Shown here: in pieces, positions 9,334-16,243 of the stretch
Position numbering within the stretch: position 1 is the stretch's first letter
How the letters are laid out: the number at the start of each line of letters is the position of its first letter
IMG/VR virus record: IMGVR_UViG_3300045977_000165
Location: 1-40,198 of that record
DNA: 40,198 bases
From: a virus
Direction: 5' to 3' (one strand)
Position numbers and translations under genes: made by a program
The notes under the pieces: generated by a model
What the model saw: only the letters and a program-made list of their open reading frames with translations
Told to the model about the DNA's origin: nothing
The model's database searches: none

Positions 9334-10026
9334 GTGGCGAAACGCCTTCAAGGCAGGAGATGGCCGCGTTTCAGCAGCGGCCCCTCAACGACGCCTTCTT
9401 GGATCGCGTCCGGCACTGCTTCGGCAGGAGCCGGAAACAAGACGCCGGCGTACGGAACGAACGCGGCCGGGGACTGCTTTTTGGCGCAGATCCACAGTTA
9501 CAACGAGACTTTTGCCACGCCAGCCGGGTGGACGCTCGAGCTTCTTGTCGCGGAAGGCGACGGCTTCGGAAACACGATGCGAAACTACGTGTTTTCGCGC
9601 AACGCGCGGTCAAGCGGCGGCGAGTCGGGGACGGTCACGTTCACGGCCACGGGGTCCTTCACCAGCGTCGCCGCAATTCACACGTTCCGCGATGTGGCTC
9701 TAACGTCTTTCATCGAGGCCGCTACCACGATCGCAAACCAGGGTGCCGGGCCCGTGAATTGCGCGACGGTGACGCCGCTCGGCGCGAAGCGCCTGGCGTG
9801 CATGTTCCTTGGGGGTTCCACGTTCGGCGGGAACGTAGCTTCGGCGACGGGCGAAAGCGGCGGCGATTGGACCCGTGTGCAACACGACAACGACGGCGCG
9901 GGTTCGGCTTACATCAGTCTTCAGGTTTCCGATCAGTCAGGAGGCGGCGCTATCTCGGGCGGCACGGCCGCGTGTACAAGCATCTTTTCAGTCAACGCTC
10001 ACGCGTTCGCTCTTGTGGGCGCGTGA
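9334..10026 (+). CDS. Fibre-like beta-rich structural protein, 230 aa
   Basis: The sequence has the look of small phage fibre or carbohydrate-binding-like proteins: SGTASAGAGNKTPAYG, then GDCFLAQIHSYN, then P-GWTLELLVAEGDG, with regular Thr/Ser/Gly beta strands to the end. No catalytic motif is visible. The GTG start at 9334 directly abuts the TGA of the previous gene. Another frame starting at GTG 9330 gives a plausible first 30 residues but degrades into Arg-rich sequence, so this frame is preferred. Confidence 0.78.
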   Translation: MAKRLQGRRWPRFSSGPSTTPSWIASGTASAGAGNKTPAYGTNAAGDCFLAQIHSYNETFATPAGWTLELLVAEGDGFGNTMRNYVFSRNARSSGGESGTVTFTATGSFTSVAAIHTFRDVALTSFIEAATTIANQGAGPVNCATVTPLGAKRLACMFLGGSTFGGNVASATGESGGDWTRVQHDNDGAGSAYISLQVSDQSGGGAISGGTAACTSIFSVNAHAFALVGA

Positions 10027-10042
10027 AGAAAGGCAAAGAACA

Positions 10043-10327
10043 ATGAAACTAAGAATGCGAGTGACCGAAGATCGTCTCGAGAAGGACGCGCCGGGGGCGC
10101 CCCGTCGTAAAACGGTCGGGCTCGAGCTCGCGAAGGAGAGCGACGCCAAAGACGACAATGGAGCCGTCGCCGCGTCGAGCGGGCTGCTCATCCTGCACGG
10201 CGCGCATCAGGCCGGGTGGATGCCCTTCGTCGAAGGCGGCGACTACTACGTCACGATCACCAAGGCGCCGCCCGTCGAGGTGCCGGAACCAAAAGAAGAC
10301 GCCGAGCCGGAGGCGCCGGCCGCGTAG
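10043..10327 (+). CDS. Small acidic-tailed protein of unknown function, 94 aa
   Basis: It starts at ATG 10043 after the purine-rich GAAGAAAGGCAAAGAAC. The N-terminal half is charged, the centre (GLLILHGAHQAGWMPFVEGG) suggests a small beta fold, and the last 20 residues are Pro/Glu/Ala-rich. I do not recognise a family. Its place among fibre accessory genes suggests a minor virion protein. Confidence 0.72.
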   Translation: MKLRMRVTEDRLEKDAPGAPRRKTVGLELAKESDAKDDNGAVAASSGLLILHGAHQAGWMPFVEGGDYYVTITKAPPVEVPEPKEDAEPEAPAA

Positions 10328-10334
10328 GTGATGC

Positions 10335-10571
10335 GTGATCTTCCTGCTGATTCCGCTTCGGCAGAACCTGCAAAACCAAGGGGTGCAGGAAAGGGCCGGG
10401 TGTGCCCATGCCGAAGCGGTGGCACCGGACGCGCGGCAGTCGTTCCGCGCGCTTGGGGCGCGGCAGGAATTCGAGAGCTCAAGCGAGCAAACCGCTCAGG
10501 CATTCGTCGGCAGCGCTACGCGGCAGGAGTTCGCGGCCGGCAGCGCAAAGCAGACCTTCGTGAGGTGCTGA
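10335..10571 (+). CDS. Small protein with RQ-x-F repeats, 78 aa
   Basis: The frame starting at GTG 10335 encodes a protein whose second half repeats a short pattern of RQ or AQ followed by F at spacings of about 8-12 residues (ARQSF, ARQEF, TAQAF, TRQEF, AKQTF). A competing frame at 10328-10576 gives an Arg-rich peptide without such a pattern. The repeated pattern is why I choose this frame. No function is assigned. It ends one base before the next ATG. Confidence 0.55.
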   Translation: MIFLLIPLRQNLQNQGVQERAGCAHAEAVAPDARQSFRALGARQEFESSSEQTAQAFVGSATRQEFAAGSAKQTFVRC

Positions 10572-10572
10572 C

Positions 10573-10875
10573 ATGAACAGCGGCGTGGGCAACCGAATCT
10601 ACAGCAGCGTGGAATTCCGTGACGCCATCACGCAAGCCTTCGCGGATCCCACTACGGTGAAGTTCAAGGTGCGCGCCCCGAGCGGCACCGAAACCGTGTA
10701 CACGTTCGGCGTCGACGCGAACGTCACGAAGCAAGCGACGGGCCGCTATCGCGGCTACTTCGACGTGGGGAACGCGGATGGCGATTGGTACGCGCGGTGG
10801 ACGGGCGAGGGCGCCCTCGTCGCCGCATGCGAGGACCCGGTGCCCATCGAAAAGAGTGTGTTTACCAGCCCGTAG
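10573..10875 (+). CDS. Small beta-sandwich-like virion protein, 100 aa
   Basis: The layout (VKFKVRAPSGTETVYTFG, TGRYRGYFDVGNADGDWYARW, then a final strand) resembles small Ig-like or 'P-G---Y---D----TG-Y' proteins frequently found near phage fibre and lysis genes. It has no signal peptide or membrane segment. It is probably a minor structural protein. The ATG follows an AGG about 8 bases upstream, inside the preceding gene's end. Confidence 0.75.
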   Translation: MNSGVGNRIYSSVEFRDAITQAFADPTTVKFKVRAPSGTETVYTFGVDANVTKQATGRYRGYFDVGNADGDWYARWTGEGALVAACEDPVPIEKSVFTSP

Positions 10876-10886
10876 GAGGCCGGATC

Positions 10887-11522
10887 ATGAGAGCACCCGT
10901 CGATTACCGCAAGATGGCGGCCGAACTCGTGGAGTTCGCTTGCAAAGTCGGACCCGGACGCCCCGAGACCGACCCCGTGTATCAAGCCGTCACCGAGGGA
11001 CGCGACCGACCGCCCTACCCGAACAAATACAGCTCGTGCGGGGATCTGGCTCATTGGATGCTCTACCGGCTCGGGGTGCGGCTCCCGCTGATCAATCGCT
11101 CCGAGCACATCGGATGGACGTCGGGCGTGAACGTCTCGCGCCTCGCCTTCGACCCGCTGGCAATCCAAAAGCCGCCGACGACGGCTCGCTTCGAGCCGGG
11201 CGACGTTGGGATCCTTTGGTCGAATCACGGCGCCACCGACGCGCACGTGTTCGTTTTCCTCGACGATCAGCAGCCCTCGGCCGTGCTCGTCGGCGAGTAC
11301 GGGCAGCCCGGCGGACGCGTGAACACACGTCGTGTGGGTCAGTACGGCGGCACCATGAGCATCGGGACGCGCGGCCTAATGCGCGTCCTGCGACTGAACG
11401 AGGTGATCGACGCGGCCGACGCCGCGGGGCACCTCGAGCAGCCCGAAACCGCGGACAGGTGGGCGCGTCGCGTGCTTCCACAGCTGTACGCAGGGACCGA
11501 TCCACCCCCGGAGGCAGCGTGA
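10887..11522 (+). CDS. Candidate endolysin, NlpC/P60- or CHAP-like cysteine peptidase fold, 211 aa
   Basis: An NlpC/P60- or CHAP-like core is suggested by C51 in KYSSCGDLAHWML at the start of a helix and H120 in DAHVFVFLDD after FEPGDVGILW. In this fold the Cys and His form the catalytic pair that cuts peptide or amide bonds in peptidoglycan. The protein lacks an obvious signal peptide, so release would need a holin. A candidate holin lies two genes downstream. The ATG at 10887 has a strong AGGAGG seven bases upstream. The third catalytic residue is not assigned. Assignment rests on motif spacing and gene order. Confidence 0.72.
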   Translation: MRAPVDYRKMAAELVEFACKVGPGRPETDPVYQAVTEGRDRPPYPNKYSSCGDLAHWMLYRLGVRLPLINRSEHIGWTSGVNVSRLAFDPLAIQKPPTTARFEPGDVGILWSNHGATDAHVFVFLDDQQPSAVLVGEYGQPGGRVNTRRVGQYGGTMSIGTRGLMRVLRLNEVIDAADAAGHLEQPETADRWARRVLPQLYAGTDPPPEAA

Positions 11523-11845
11523 GCATTCGTCGCAAGGTTTTGGCAGTCCTGAACGGTGTGCACCGTCGGCTCTTGTCGGTCGAAAACGACACCGAGCGCA
11601 ACGCGGTAACGCTGGACCGCAACGAGCAGGTTCTTTCACGGATCGAGCAGAAACTCGACGAACGCTTCGACCGGCTCGAGCGCGCGCTCGTCGAGCACGG
11701 GAAGACGCTCGGCACGGTGCTCACGCGGCAGGCTCAGGACGCCTCCCGCACGGGTACCGAGCTCAAGCGCCACGAGGAGACGCTTTTCAACCACGAGGGT
11801 AGGATCGGGCACATCGAGCGAGCAGGGGCCAATGGCGCGGAATGA
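11519..11845 (+). CDS. Coiled-coil protein of the lysis cassette, 108 aa
   Basis: Almost the entire protein is predicted by eye to be a long amphipathic helix with heptads (RNEQVLSRIEQKLDERF, then LERALVEHGKTLGTVL). No membrane segment or signal peptide is visible. It lies between the endolysin candidate and the holin-like gene and overlaps both (GTGA with the first, 14 bases with the second). It could be a holin partner or lysis regulator, but a virion function is also possible. The start is GTG 11519. Confidence 0.75.
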   Translation: MSIRRKVLAVLNGVHRRLLSVENDTERNAVTLDRNEQVLSRIEQKLDERFDRLERALVEHGKTLGTVLTRQAQDASRTGTELKRHEETLFNHEGRIGHIERAGANGAE

Positions 11846-12128
11846 CGACCGGCGCCGGATGCGCGAGGACACCGAGCGGGGGCTGCGCGAGCTCGCGGAC
11901 GCCGATTGGGACGAAACGAGCGAAGTCGTCGCGAGCGCGGCAGCGAAAGCGGCAGCGAAGACGGCGCACCGCATGAGCCGACCCGACACCGACTCCCCTG
12001 ACTCTATTGCGGCAAAACCGCCGTGGCACCGTACGCCTGCCGCGAAAGCAGGCGGCGCGATTGCTGCCGTTCTTACGGCGCTCGCGAGCCTGCTCGCAGC
12101 TCTGCAGCAGGCCGGCCTTTTGAGGTAG
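11832..12128 (+). CDS. Holin-like small membrane protein, 98 aa
   Basis: The first 65 residues are hydrophilic and charged. Residues about 72-97 (AKAGGAIAAVLTALASLLAA onward) form one strongly hydrophobic helix at the extreme C-terminus. A short protein with one membrane helix beside an endolysin fits a class III-like holin or a pinholin, although those usually have an N-terminal anchor. It is the last gene of the late operon, facing the leftward early genes. Holin function is inferred. Confidence 0.65.
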   Translation: MARNDDRRRMREDTERGLRELADADWDETSEVVASAAAKAAAKTAHRMSRPDTDSPDSIAAKPPWHRTPAAKAGGAIAAVLTALASLLAALQQAGLLR

Positions 12129-12167
12129 GCCGACGGAGCCCCTATACGCCCTCTAGGCGGCCTTACC
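12124..12167. terminator. Possible bidirectional terminator between convergent operons
   Basis: GGTAGGCCG at 12124-12132 pairs with CGGCCTTACC at 12158-12167 (nine pairs with one bulge). A smaller CGCC/GGCG hairpin lies inside the loop. The structure spans the stop codons of the rightward late operon and the leftward early operon. There is no long T-run, so intrinsic strength is doubtful. Confidence 0.35.
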
Positions 12168-12395
12168 CTGCTTGGATGCACCCTGGACGCCCGAACAGGC
12201 CTCAGGACGCTCTACAGGGCTATTAGGGCCCCCGAGGCCGGCAACGTCAGGGAGGCGCTCGATCTGGTCCGCAACCCGGGGGTCGAGCGGGCGCAGAAGC
12301 CGGGCGTGCCGCCGAAGCGCGCGGATTCGCTCGTAACGGTCGCCCGGGTACCGGCGCGCGTACAACTCCCACAACTCTGCTGCAGCGTCGCTCAT
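12153..12395 (-). CDS. Small protein of unknown function, last gene of leftward operon, 80 aa
   Basis: The N-terminal 45 residues are helical and Arg-rich (AAELWELYARRYPGDRYERI). The C-terminal part is loose and Gly/Pro-rich. The ATG at 12395 overlaps the stop of the upstream gene (ATGA), which supports translation. I do not recognise a family. Confidence 0.65.
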   Translation of the reverse strand: MSDAAAELWELYARRYPGDRYERIRALRRHARLLRPLDPRVADQIERLPDVAGLGGPNSPVERPEACSGVQGASKQGKAA

Positions 12396-12688
12396 GCGCC
12401 CCTTTCGGCGTCGAATCGAAGCACGACGGATTGAAGCGCCGGACTCACCGAGTAGTCGCTACGACTCACGACCATGTCGCGGAGCTCAAGCGCTGCCCGG
12501 AGGCACGGGATCAGACGCACGAGGTCCCGCACGTCACGCGCCGGAAGGGCAACCCGCGCTTTGTCCGGCGTGTCGTCGTCGACGCTGAACGTTTCAAGCT
12601 CGTCGAGCCGGTCCTCGTCGAGCAAGAGGCGCGCGCCGGCGCCATCCCTCGGCACCGGCGCAGACAGCGATCCGAGCTCGTCGGTCAT
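12392..12688 (-). CDS. Small acidic protein of unknown function, 98 aa
   Basis: An acidic N-terminal half (LLLDEDRLDELETFSVDDDT) is followed by a helical segment (ARDVRDLVRLIPCLRAALEL). No motif is recognised. The start ATG at 12688 lies just inside the end of the DUF669-like gene, and the stop overlaps the next start. This is the coupling seen along the whole leftward operon. Confidence 0.7.
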   Translation of the reverse strand: MTDELGSLSAPVPRDGAGARLLLDEDRLDELETFSVDDDTPDKARVALPARDVRDLVRLIPCLRAALELRDMVVSRSDYSVSPALQSVVLRFDAERGA

Positions 12689-13167
12689 ACCGGCGGCCCG
12701 TCGCCGCTCGGCGCGCTCGCGCCAGGCGGGAAGCTCGTGTCGCCTTCGGCCGCCTTCGACTCCTTGCGCGCGAGCAACGCGCCTTTCAGGCGCTCGTTCA
12801 ACGCGGCGACCCCGCCGGCGTCCAGGGTCTCGTTCATCTTGGCACCGCCGCCGATCCTGTTGACCCAACGGACGCGAACGAACTCCCGTCCGTCTTCGCC
12901 CTGCTCGAGGCCGACGTCGAGCTCGACTTCCTTCGTGCCGAAGCCTTTCATCTCGACGAGCGAAGCCCCGTCCCACCCGCAATGCTCGAGGCTTTCGAGC
13001 GTGCGGTCGGCCGTCTTGTCGGTGAAGTGCCCGTACCAATAGACCTTCTTATTCTTGTGCGGGCCGTCCTCGGTGATCGCGAAGGTGACGAGCACCTGCT
13101 CGTTCCCCTTCTTGCTCTTCCCGAACTGCCGATCGATCGCCTTCGCCTTGTACTTTCCAGCTTCCAT
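12685..13167 (-). CDS. DUF669-like candidate single-stranded DNA-binding protein, 160 aa
   Basis: The N-terminal 110 residues (EAGKYKAKAIDRQFGKSKKG, then NEQVLVTFAITEDG, KKVYWYGHFTDKT, and LEHCGWDG) match the pattern I associate with DUF669, a phage family encoded beside RecA-like ATPases and RecB-like nucleases and thought to bind ssDNA. The C-terminal 50 residues are Ala/Gly/Pro-rich and end acidic-poor. The ATG at 13167 overlaps the TAA of the nuclease-ATPase gene (TAATG), so the two are expressed together. I infer a role in phage recombination or replication. Confidence 0.75.
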   Translation of the reverse strand: MEAGKYKAKAIDRQFGKSKKGNEQVLVTFAITEDGPHKNKKVYWYGHFTDKTADRTLESLEHCGWDGASLVEMKGFGTKEVELDVGLEQGEDGREFVRVRWVNRIGGGAKMNETLDAGGVAALNERLKGALLARKESKAAEGDTSFPPGASAPSGDGPPV

Positions 13168-14789
13168 TACGCTGCCTCCGTGCTCTGAGCTGCCGTCGTC
13201 GTCGTGCTCTGCACCTTGCCGCGGAGCCAGTCCGCGAGCTGCGAGAGCTTCCGTGCATCCTTGCCGCAACGCTCGCGGCTTTCGGCCGCTTGCTTCTTGA
13301 CCGCTTCGTCCGTTACGAGCGCGAGCAGCGCGTCGACGTCCTTTGCGATGGCGTCGGCGTCGGCCGGCTGCCCCGTGCGCGCCGCGCGCTCGAACTCTGC
13401 CCAGTCGAGCGGCATCTCGAACGGGAGCCCGTACCGGTTTTTAGCGTCGAACGCCGGGCGGTGCTCGGTGTACATGACGCGCGAGCCGTCCCCGAGCACG
13501 CGGGTTTTCCCCTCCTTCTCGTGGGTGTACGTCTTGTAATTCGCGAAGAGCACCGCCTTCGGCCACTCCTTCAACAGCGCCGCCGCTTTCTCGTTCAGTT
13601 TCAAGCGATACCGGTCGTAGTCGTCGCCGGCCGGGTTGTTGAACATCTTCACCTGAGCGTGCGCGAGCAGGACGACGTGCATTCCCTTCGCGTGGATTGC
13701 GTTCAGCTTCTCGATGAACGTGCGCCAGTGGTCGAGCGCGTACTGAAAGCCCTTCCCATACCCGAAGTCCTCAATGCTTCCCTTCTTGTTCGCGCGGCAC
13801 ACCTCCCGGTGGATCAGCGCCTCGAGCGCGTCGGCGGTGTCGAGCACGAAGGTTTGCCGATCGTGCTTTTCGTTCAGCAGCGTATCGATCGCTTCGATGC
13901 ACTCCGCCCACGTGTCGGGCTTCGGGAAGCGGGCGACGTCGAGCTCGCCGGTCCCGACGTCCGCGTCGAGGAAGATCGGCGCGGGGGCGCCGGCACCGAA
14001 GGTGCTCTTTCCGATACCTTCGGTGCCGAAAAGCAGGACGCGAAACGGCTCCTCGAGCTTGCCCTTCGTCACGTTTTTCATAGTCATTCGTCCCATGGGT
14101 CTCTTCTCCTTTTCCTTCTCGAACGCTTCGAAAGCGTTGCAAACAGTGCGGCCCGGACAGTAGAGATCGCGACAGTGCGCGCCCGGCTTCGGCGCGTTGG
14201 GCCCGTGGAGCACGGTGTCCATGAGCACGACGAGGCGGTGTCGGTCGGCTTCGACGTCCGCGGGCGTCGCTTCGTGACGGTCGACGTCCACCGACCCGTC
14301 GGCGGCGACGTAGTGAAAGGCGCGCTTGCGCGTTCCGGTGACGACGTTCCCGGCGCGGAGCTGCCACGCTTCGGCGGCCGGGCGCAGCCGGCGCCCCGTC
14401 TTGTAGTCCACGATCTCTTCGTCGCCGACGACGTCGATCGTCATGGAGATCCCCACTTCGTCGCCGTACTGCCGATCGATGTGTTGACCGATGACCGCCA
14501 CGGTGCCGTCGGGCTTGATTCGAAAGGCCACCTCTTCGCGGTACGTCGCTGGCAGGAGCGGGCGCCCCTTCTCGAGCCAGCCCGTGAACCGCTCTTGCGT
14601 GAGGTACTCTTCGTGCGCGTCCGCGAGCGGAGCGTGCCCACCGGCGGCGGCGTCCGCGTGGAACGGGTTGCCCATGATCTCCGCCGAGCGGCCCATGCGG
14701 TCGGGGGGAAGCGACAGCGTGAGCCAGTGCGTGCACTCCATTCCGAGATCGAGCTTCGACCCCGTGAGCAGCCCGAGGGGATTCACCAC
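13167..14789 (-). CDS. Fusion of Cas4/AddB-like Fe-S nuclease and RecA-like (AAA_24-type) ATPase, 540 aa
   Basis: Residues 1-225 look like a PD-(D/E)XK exonuclease: E85/E86, D119 in SMTIDVVGDEE, and D128-Y-K130 in VDYKTG. C19 near the N-terminus and C206, C211 and C217 near the end of the domain have the one-plus-three layout of the Fe-S cluster in AddB and Cas4. Residues 232-540 are a P-loop ATPase with Walker A GTEGIGKST (255-263) and Walker B-like TFVLDTADALE with D317. Such ATPases usually occur as separate phage genes. An in-frame ATG at 14096 (residue 232) has AAGGAG nine bases upstream, so a free ATPase may also be made. The start is taken as GTG 14789; a second GTG follows directly. 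Confidence 0.82.
   Translation of the reverse strand: MVNPLGLLTGSKLDLGMECTHWLTLSLPPDRMGRSAEIMGNPFHADAAAGGHAPLADAHEEYLTQERFTGWLEKGRPLLPATYREEVAFRIKPDGTVAVIGQHIDRQYGDEVGISMTIDVVGDEEIVDYKTGRRLRPAAEAWQLRAGNVVTGTRKRAFHYVAADGSVDVDRHEATPADVEADRHRLVVLMDTVLHGPNAPKPGAHCRDLYCPGRTVCNAFEAFEKEKEKRPMGRMTMKNVTKGKLEEPFRVLLFGTEGIGKSTFGAGAPAPIFLDADVGTGELDVARFPKPDTWAECIEAIDTLLNEKHDRQTFVLDTADALEALIHREVCRANKKGSIEDFGYGKGFQYALDHWRTFIEKLNAIHAKGMHVVLLAHAQVKMFNNPAGDDYDRYRLKLNEKAAALLKEWPKAVLFANYKTYTHEKEGKTRVLGDGSRVMYTEHRPAFDAKNRYGLPFEMPLDWAEFERAARTGQPADADAIAKDVDALLALVTDEAVKKQAAESRERCGKDARKLSQLADWLRGKVQSTTTTAAQSTEAA
14097..14111 (-). promoter_or_regulatory. Internal ribosome-binding site for a possible free ATPase product
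   Basis: On the minus strand AAGGAG (14111-14106) precedes the in-frame ATG at 14096-14094 by nine bases, exactly where the ATPase domain begins (MGRMTMKNVTKGKLEEPF). The linker upstream is Glu/Lys-rich, so part of the purine tract is explained by coding. The ATPase-only product would be 309 residues. Confidence 0.5.
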
Positions 14790-15088
14790 GGCGACTCCGC
14801 CGGGAGGACGTCCGCGGGGAGCCCCGGCACGGGGTCGGTTTCGCGCTTCTCGGGGCTACTCGCGCGTTCGGCCTGGTCAAGCACGCGGTCGATCGCTTCG
14901 GGCACCGTGGGCTCGTAGGCGACCGCGTAGCAGGCACCAGGCGCCCCGAGATCGAGCTTCAACGCGATCGCGTGGTCGTCTTCGTTGAAGTGCATCTCGA
15001 CGCTGCAGCGCCGTCCGTTCGCGCGCGCGTGCGCCTGGAAGTCCAAAAGCCTATTGATTGCGTTGACGTCGCTGGGTGTCAGTTGCAT
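14783..15088 (-). CDS. Small protein of unknown function upstream of the nuclease-ATPase, 101 aa
   Basis: The start ATG at 15088 has a strong AAGGAG seven bases upstream. The fold looks alpha/beta (NAINRLLDFQAHARANGRRC, then VEMHFNEDDHAIALKLDLG), ending in a disordered Pro-rich tail. The stop overlaps the GTG start of the next gene by seven bases. No family is recognised. It may be an accessory factor of the recombination module. Confidence 0.78.
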   Translation of the reverse strand: MQLTPSDVNAINRLLDFQAHARANGRRCSVEMHFNEDDHAIALKLDLGAPGACYAVAYEPTVPEAIDRVLDQAERASSPEKRETDPVPGLPADVLPAESPW

Positions 15089-15187
15089 GTGAGCTCCTTG
15101 GGAAAAGGGTGACGGGCCGAAGTGGCGCGCGCGTGGGCAGGGCTTGGGGTAGTGGGGTTCCGGCCCACACGCGCACCCCTCGAACCG
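15089..15187 (-). other. 99-bp gap in the leftward operon
   Basis: The gap lies between the zinc-binding gene and the next small gene. I see no convincing short gene. It contains the strong ribosome-binding site for the gene starting at 15088, and GC-rich repeats of GTGGG/CCCAC type that could form weak hairpins. Confidence 0.4.
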
Positions 15188-15409
15188 TTACCCGGCGGCG
15201 GCCCCCTTCTTTCGAAACGTGTTCGCCTTCGGGCACGTGGCGAAGTGCGAGACGTAGGTGTCAATGACGCGCGCGAGTGGTGCGTCGTCGCCCGTGCGCA
15301 CGTCGTCGAGCACGATGCGCTTCTCCGGAGTCGCGTCGACCGGCATGCGCTTCCCGTTCGGTGTGAGGGCCCACCGGATCGCCGCACCGCACCCGCTGCA
15401 GTGGTTCAC
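15188..15409 (-). CDS. Small zinc-ribbon-like protein, 73 aa
   Basis: C4 and C7 (CSGC) at the N-terminus and H55 with C59 (SHFATC) near the C-terminus make a plausible four-ligand zinc site. The phrase IRWALTPNGKRMPVD is typical of small phage zinc proteins of unknown role. The start is GTG 15409 overlapping the stop of the lipoprotein gene (GTGA). Nucleic-acid or protein binding is inferred. Confidence 0.75.
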   Translation of the reverse strand: MNHCSGCGAAIRWALTPNGKRMPVDATPEKRIVLDDVRTGDDAPLARVIDTYVSHFATCPKANTFRKKGAAAG

Positions 15410-15744
15410 GGCAGAGCCTCGGCCCAGAGCGGGCAGAGCTTCTCACCCGTTGCGACGTCAGTCGTCGTGATGGTGACGACGCGCGTCGGTTCGTAGAGGT
15501 GGAATGCAGTCCAATCGAGCTCGCTCGAGATCCACGTGCCCGGTGACGTCGAAAACGCGAGCAGTCGCTCGGGCGGCGACGCCGGCGGGTATTCCGCGCG
15601 TACCTCGGTGATCTCGTCGCCGCGTACGCGAAGAGTACCGCCTTCGCAGCTGATGGCCTGCGGGGGACGGTCCCCGCCGTCGACGGAGCTCCCGCAGGCG
15701 TTCAGAACCAAAAAACAGAGCCCAAGCAGTTTCCCTGTGTCCAT
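15406..15744 (-). CDS. Predicted lipoprotein, first gene of the leftward operon, 112 aa
   Basis: Residues 1-16 are a signal peptide and C17 is in a lipobox (LNAC). The mature part is a small beta-rich domain of about 95 residues with two further Cys residues. It would be anchored in the host envelope. The ATG at 15744 has no ribosome-binding site and lies only a few bases downstream of the predicted start of transcription, so the mRNA may be leaderless. A phage lipoprotein expressed early or from the prophage could block superinfection or alter the host surface. This is inference. Confidence 0.75.
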   Translation of the reverse strand: MDTGKLLGLCFLVLNACGSSVDGGDRPPQAISCEGGTLRVRGDEITEVRAEYPPASPPERLLAFSTSPGTWISSELDWTAFHLYEPTRVVTITTTDVATGEKLCPLWAEALP

Positions 15745-15753
15745 GGTCCATGC

Positions 15754-15793
15754 ATTCTTATCATTCTGAAAAACTTGTCAAGATGATAATAAT
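15754..15793 (-). promoter_or_regulatory. Leftward early promoter overlapping an 11-bp inverted-repeat operator
   Basis: On the minus strand TTGACA (15781-15776) is followed after 15 bases by TAAGAAT, a usable -10. Flanking it are the arms ATTCTTATCAT (15754-15764) and ATGATAATAAT (15783-15793), complementary at 10 of 11 positions. One arm covers the -10 region and the other abuts the -35. This is a good candidate operator for one of the adjacent XRE-type regulators. The 15-base spacer is short, so promoter strength is uncertain. Confidence 0.55.
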
Positions 15794-15836
15794 GCCGGCG
15801 CACGAAACTGGTCCCACCAGAAGCATCGAACCCCCG

Positions 15837-16106
15837 TTATTGCGTTCGCGGTGGACGACCGGGACGACGCCGCTCGATGGAACCAGGCGCGACGAGCAGG
15901 CTTGAAACGTTCACCCCGAGTGCCACCGAGAGTTCGACAAGTGACTCGATCGAGGCGTTCGCTTCCCCCGCTTCAACGCGTTGCACCCGTCGCGGGTGCC
16001 ATGAGAGCCGTTCTGCGAGCTGCTCTTGCGTGAGCTGCGTCTGCAATCGCAATTCGCGCACCCGCTGCCCGAATGCTTTCAACACCTTCCGCGCGTCAGC
16101 CTTCAC
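15837..16106 (-). CDS. XRE-family transcriptional regulator (repressor candidate), 89 aa
   Basis: A complete helix-turn-helix of the HTH_3 type spans about residues 12-68 (FGQRVRELRLQTQLTQEQLA, ERLSWHPRRVQRVEAGEANA, then the ELSVALGVNVSSLL helix). The tail is basic. No cleavage or dimerisation domain is visible, so it is shorter than CI-like repressors. It lies immediately downstream of the inverted-repeat operator in the divergent sense of control. The start is GTG 16106; no clear ribosome-binding site precedes it. Confidence 0.85.
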   Translation of the reverse strand: MKADARKVLKAFGQRVRELRLQTQLTQEQLAERLSWHPRRVQRVEAGEANASIESLVELSVALGVNVSSLLVAPGSIERRRPGRPPRTQ

Positions 16107-16243
16107 GGCCCCAAGTAAAAGACGTCGACGCGTGTCGAAACACGCTTCACAGCGTCGTGTTTTTGGGGAATGCTGTTCGGCTTGGAGTCGTTCGAACTCA
16201 GATGGGCAATGGGCTCGCTTACATGCACGCGAGGTGACTAGCC
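16107..16243. promoter_or_regulatory. 137-bp control region with three CGTGT/ACACG elements
   Basis: CGTGT at 16131, ACACG at 16140 and CGTGT at 16156 can pair as two mutually exclusive hairpins. The distal one (AAACACG 16138-16144 with CGTGTTT 16156-16162) is followed by more T residues on the plus strand, as in a terminator or attenuator. The right end carries a strong GAGGTGA ribosome-binding site at 16231-16237 for the gene starting at 16244. The elements could equally be operator sites. Confidence 0.35.

Noticed and set aside
10328-10576. Alternative 82-codon frame overlapping the small RQ-x-F gene
   Set aside because: It is Arg/Ala/Gly-rich without pattern, whereas the chosen frame shows regular repeats.
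13290-14918. Long open frame of 542 codons on the plus strand
   Set aside because: It lies antisense to the nuclease-ATPase gene, is extremely Arg/Val/Glu-rich and has no domain pattern. It is a by-product of GC-rich codon use.
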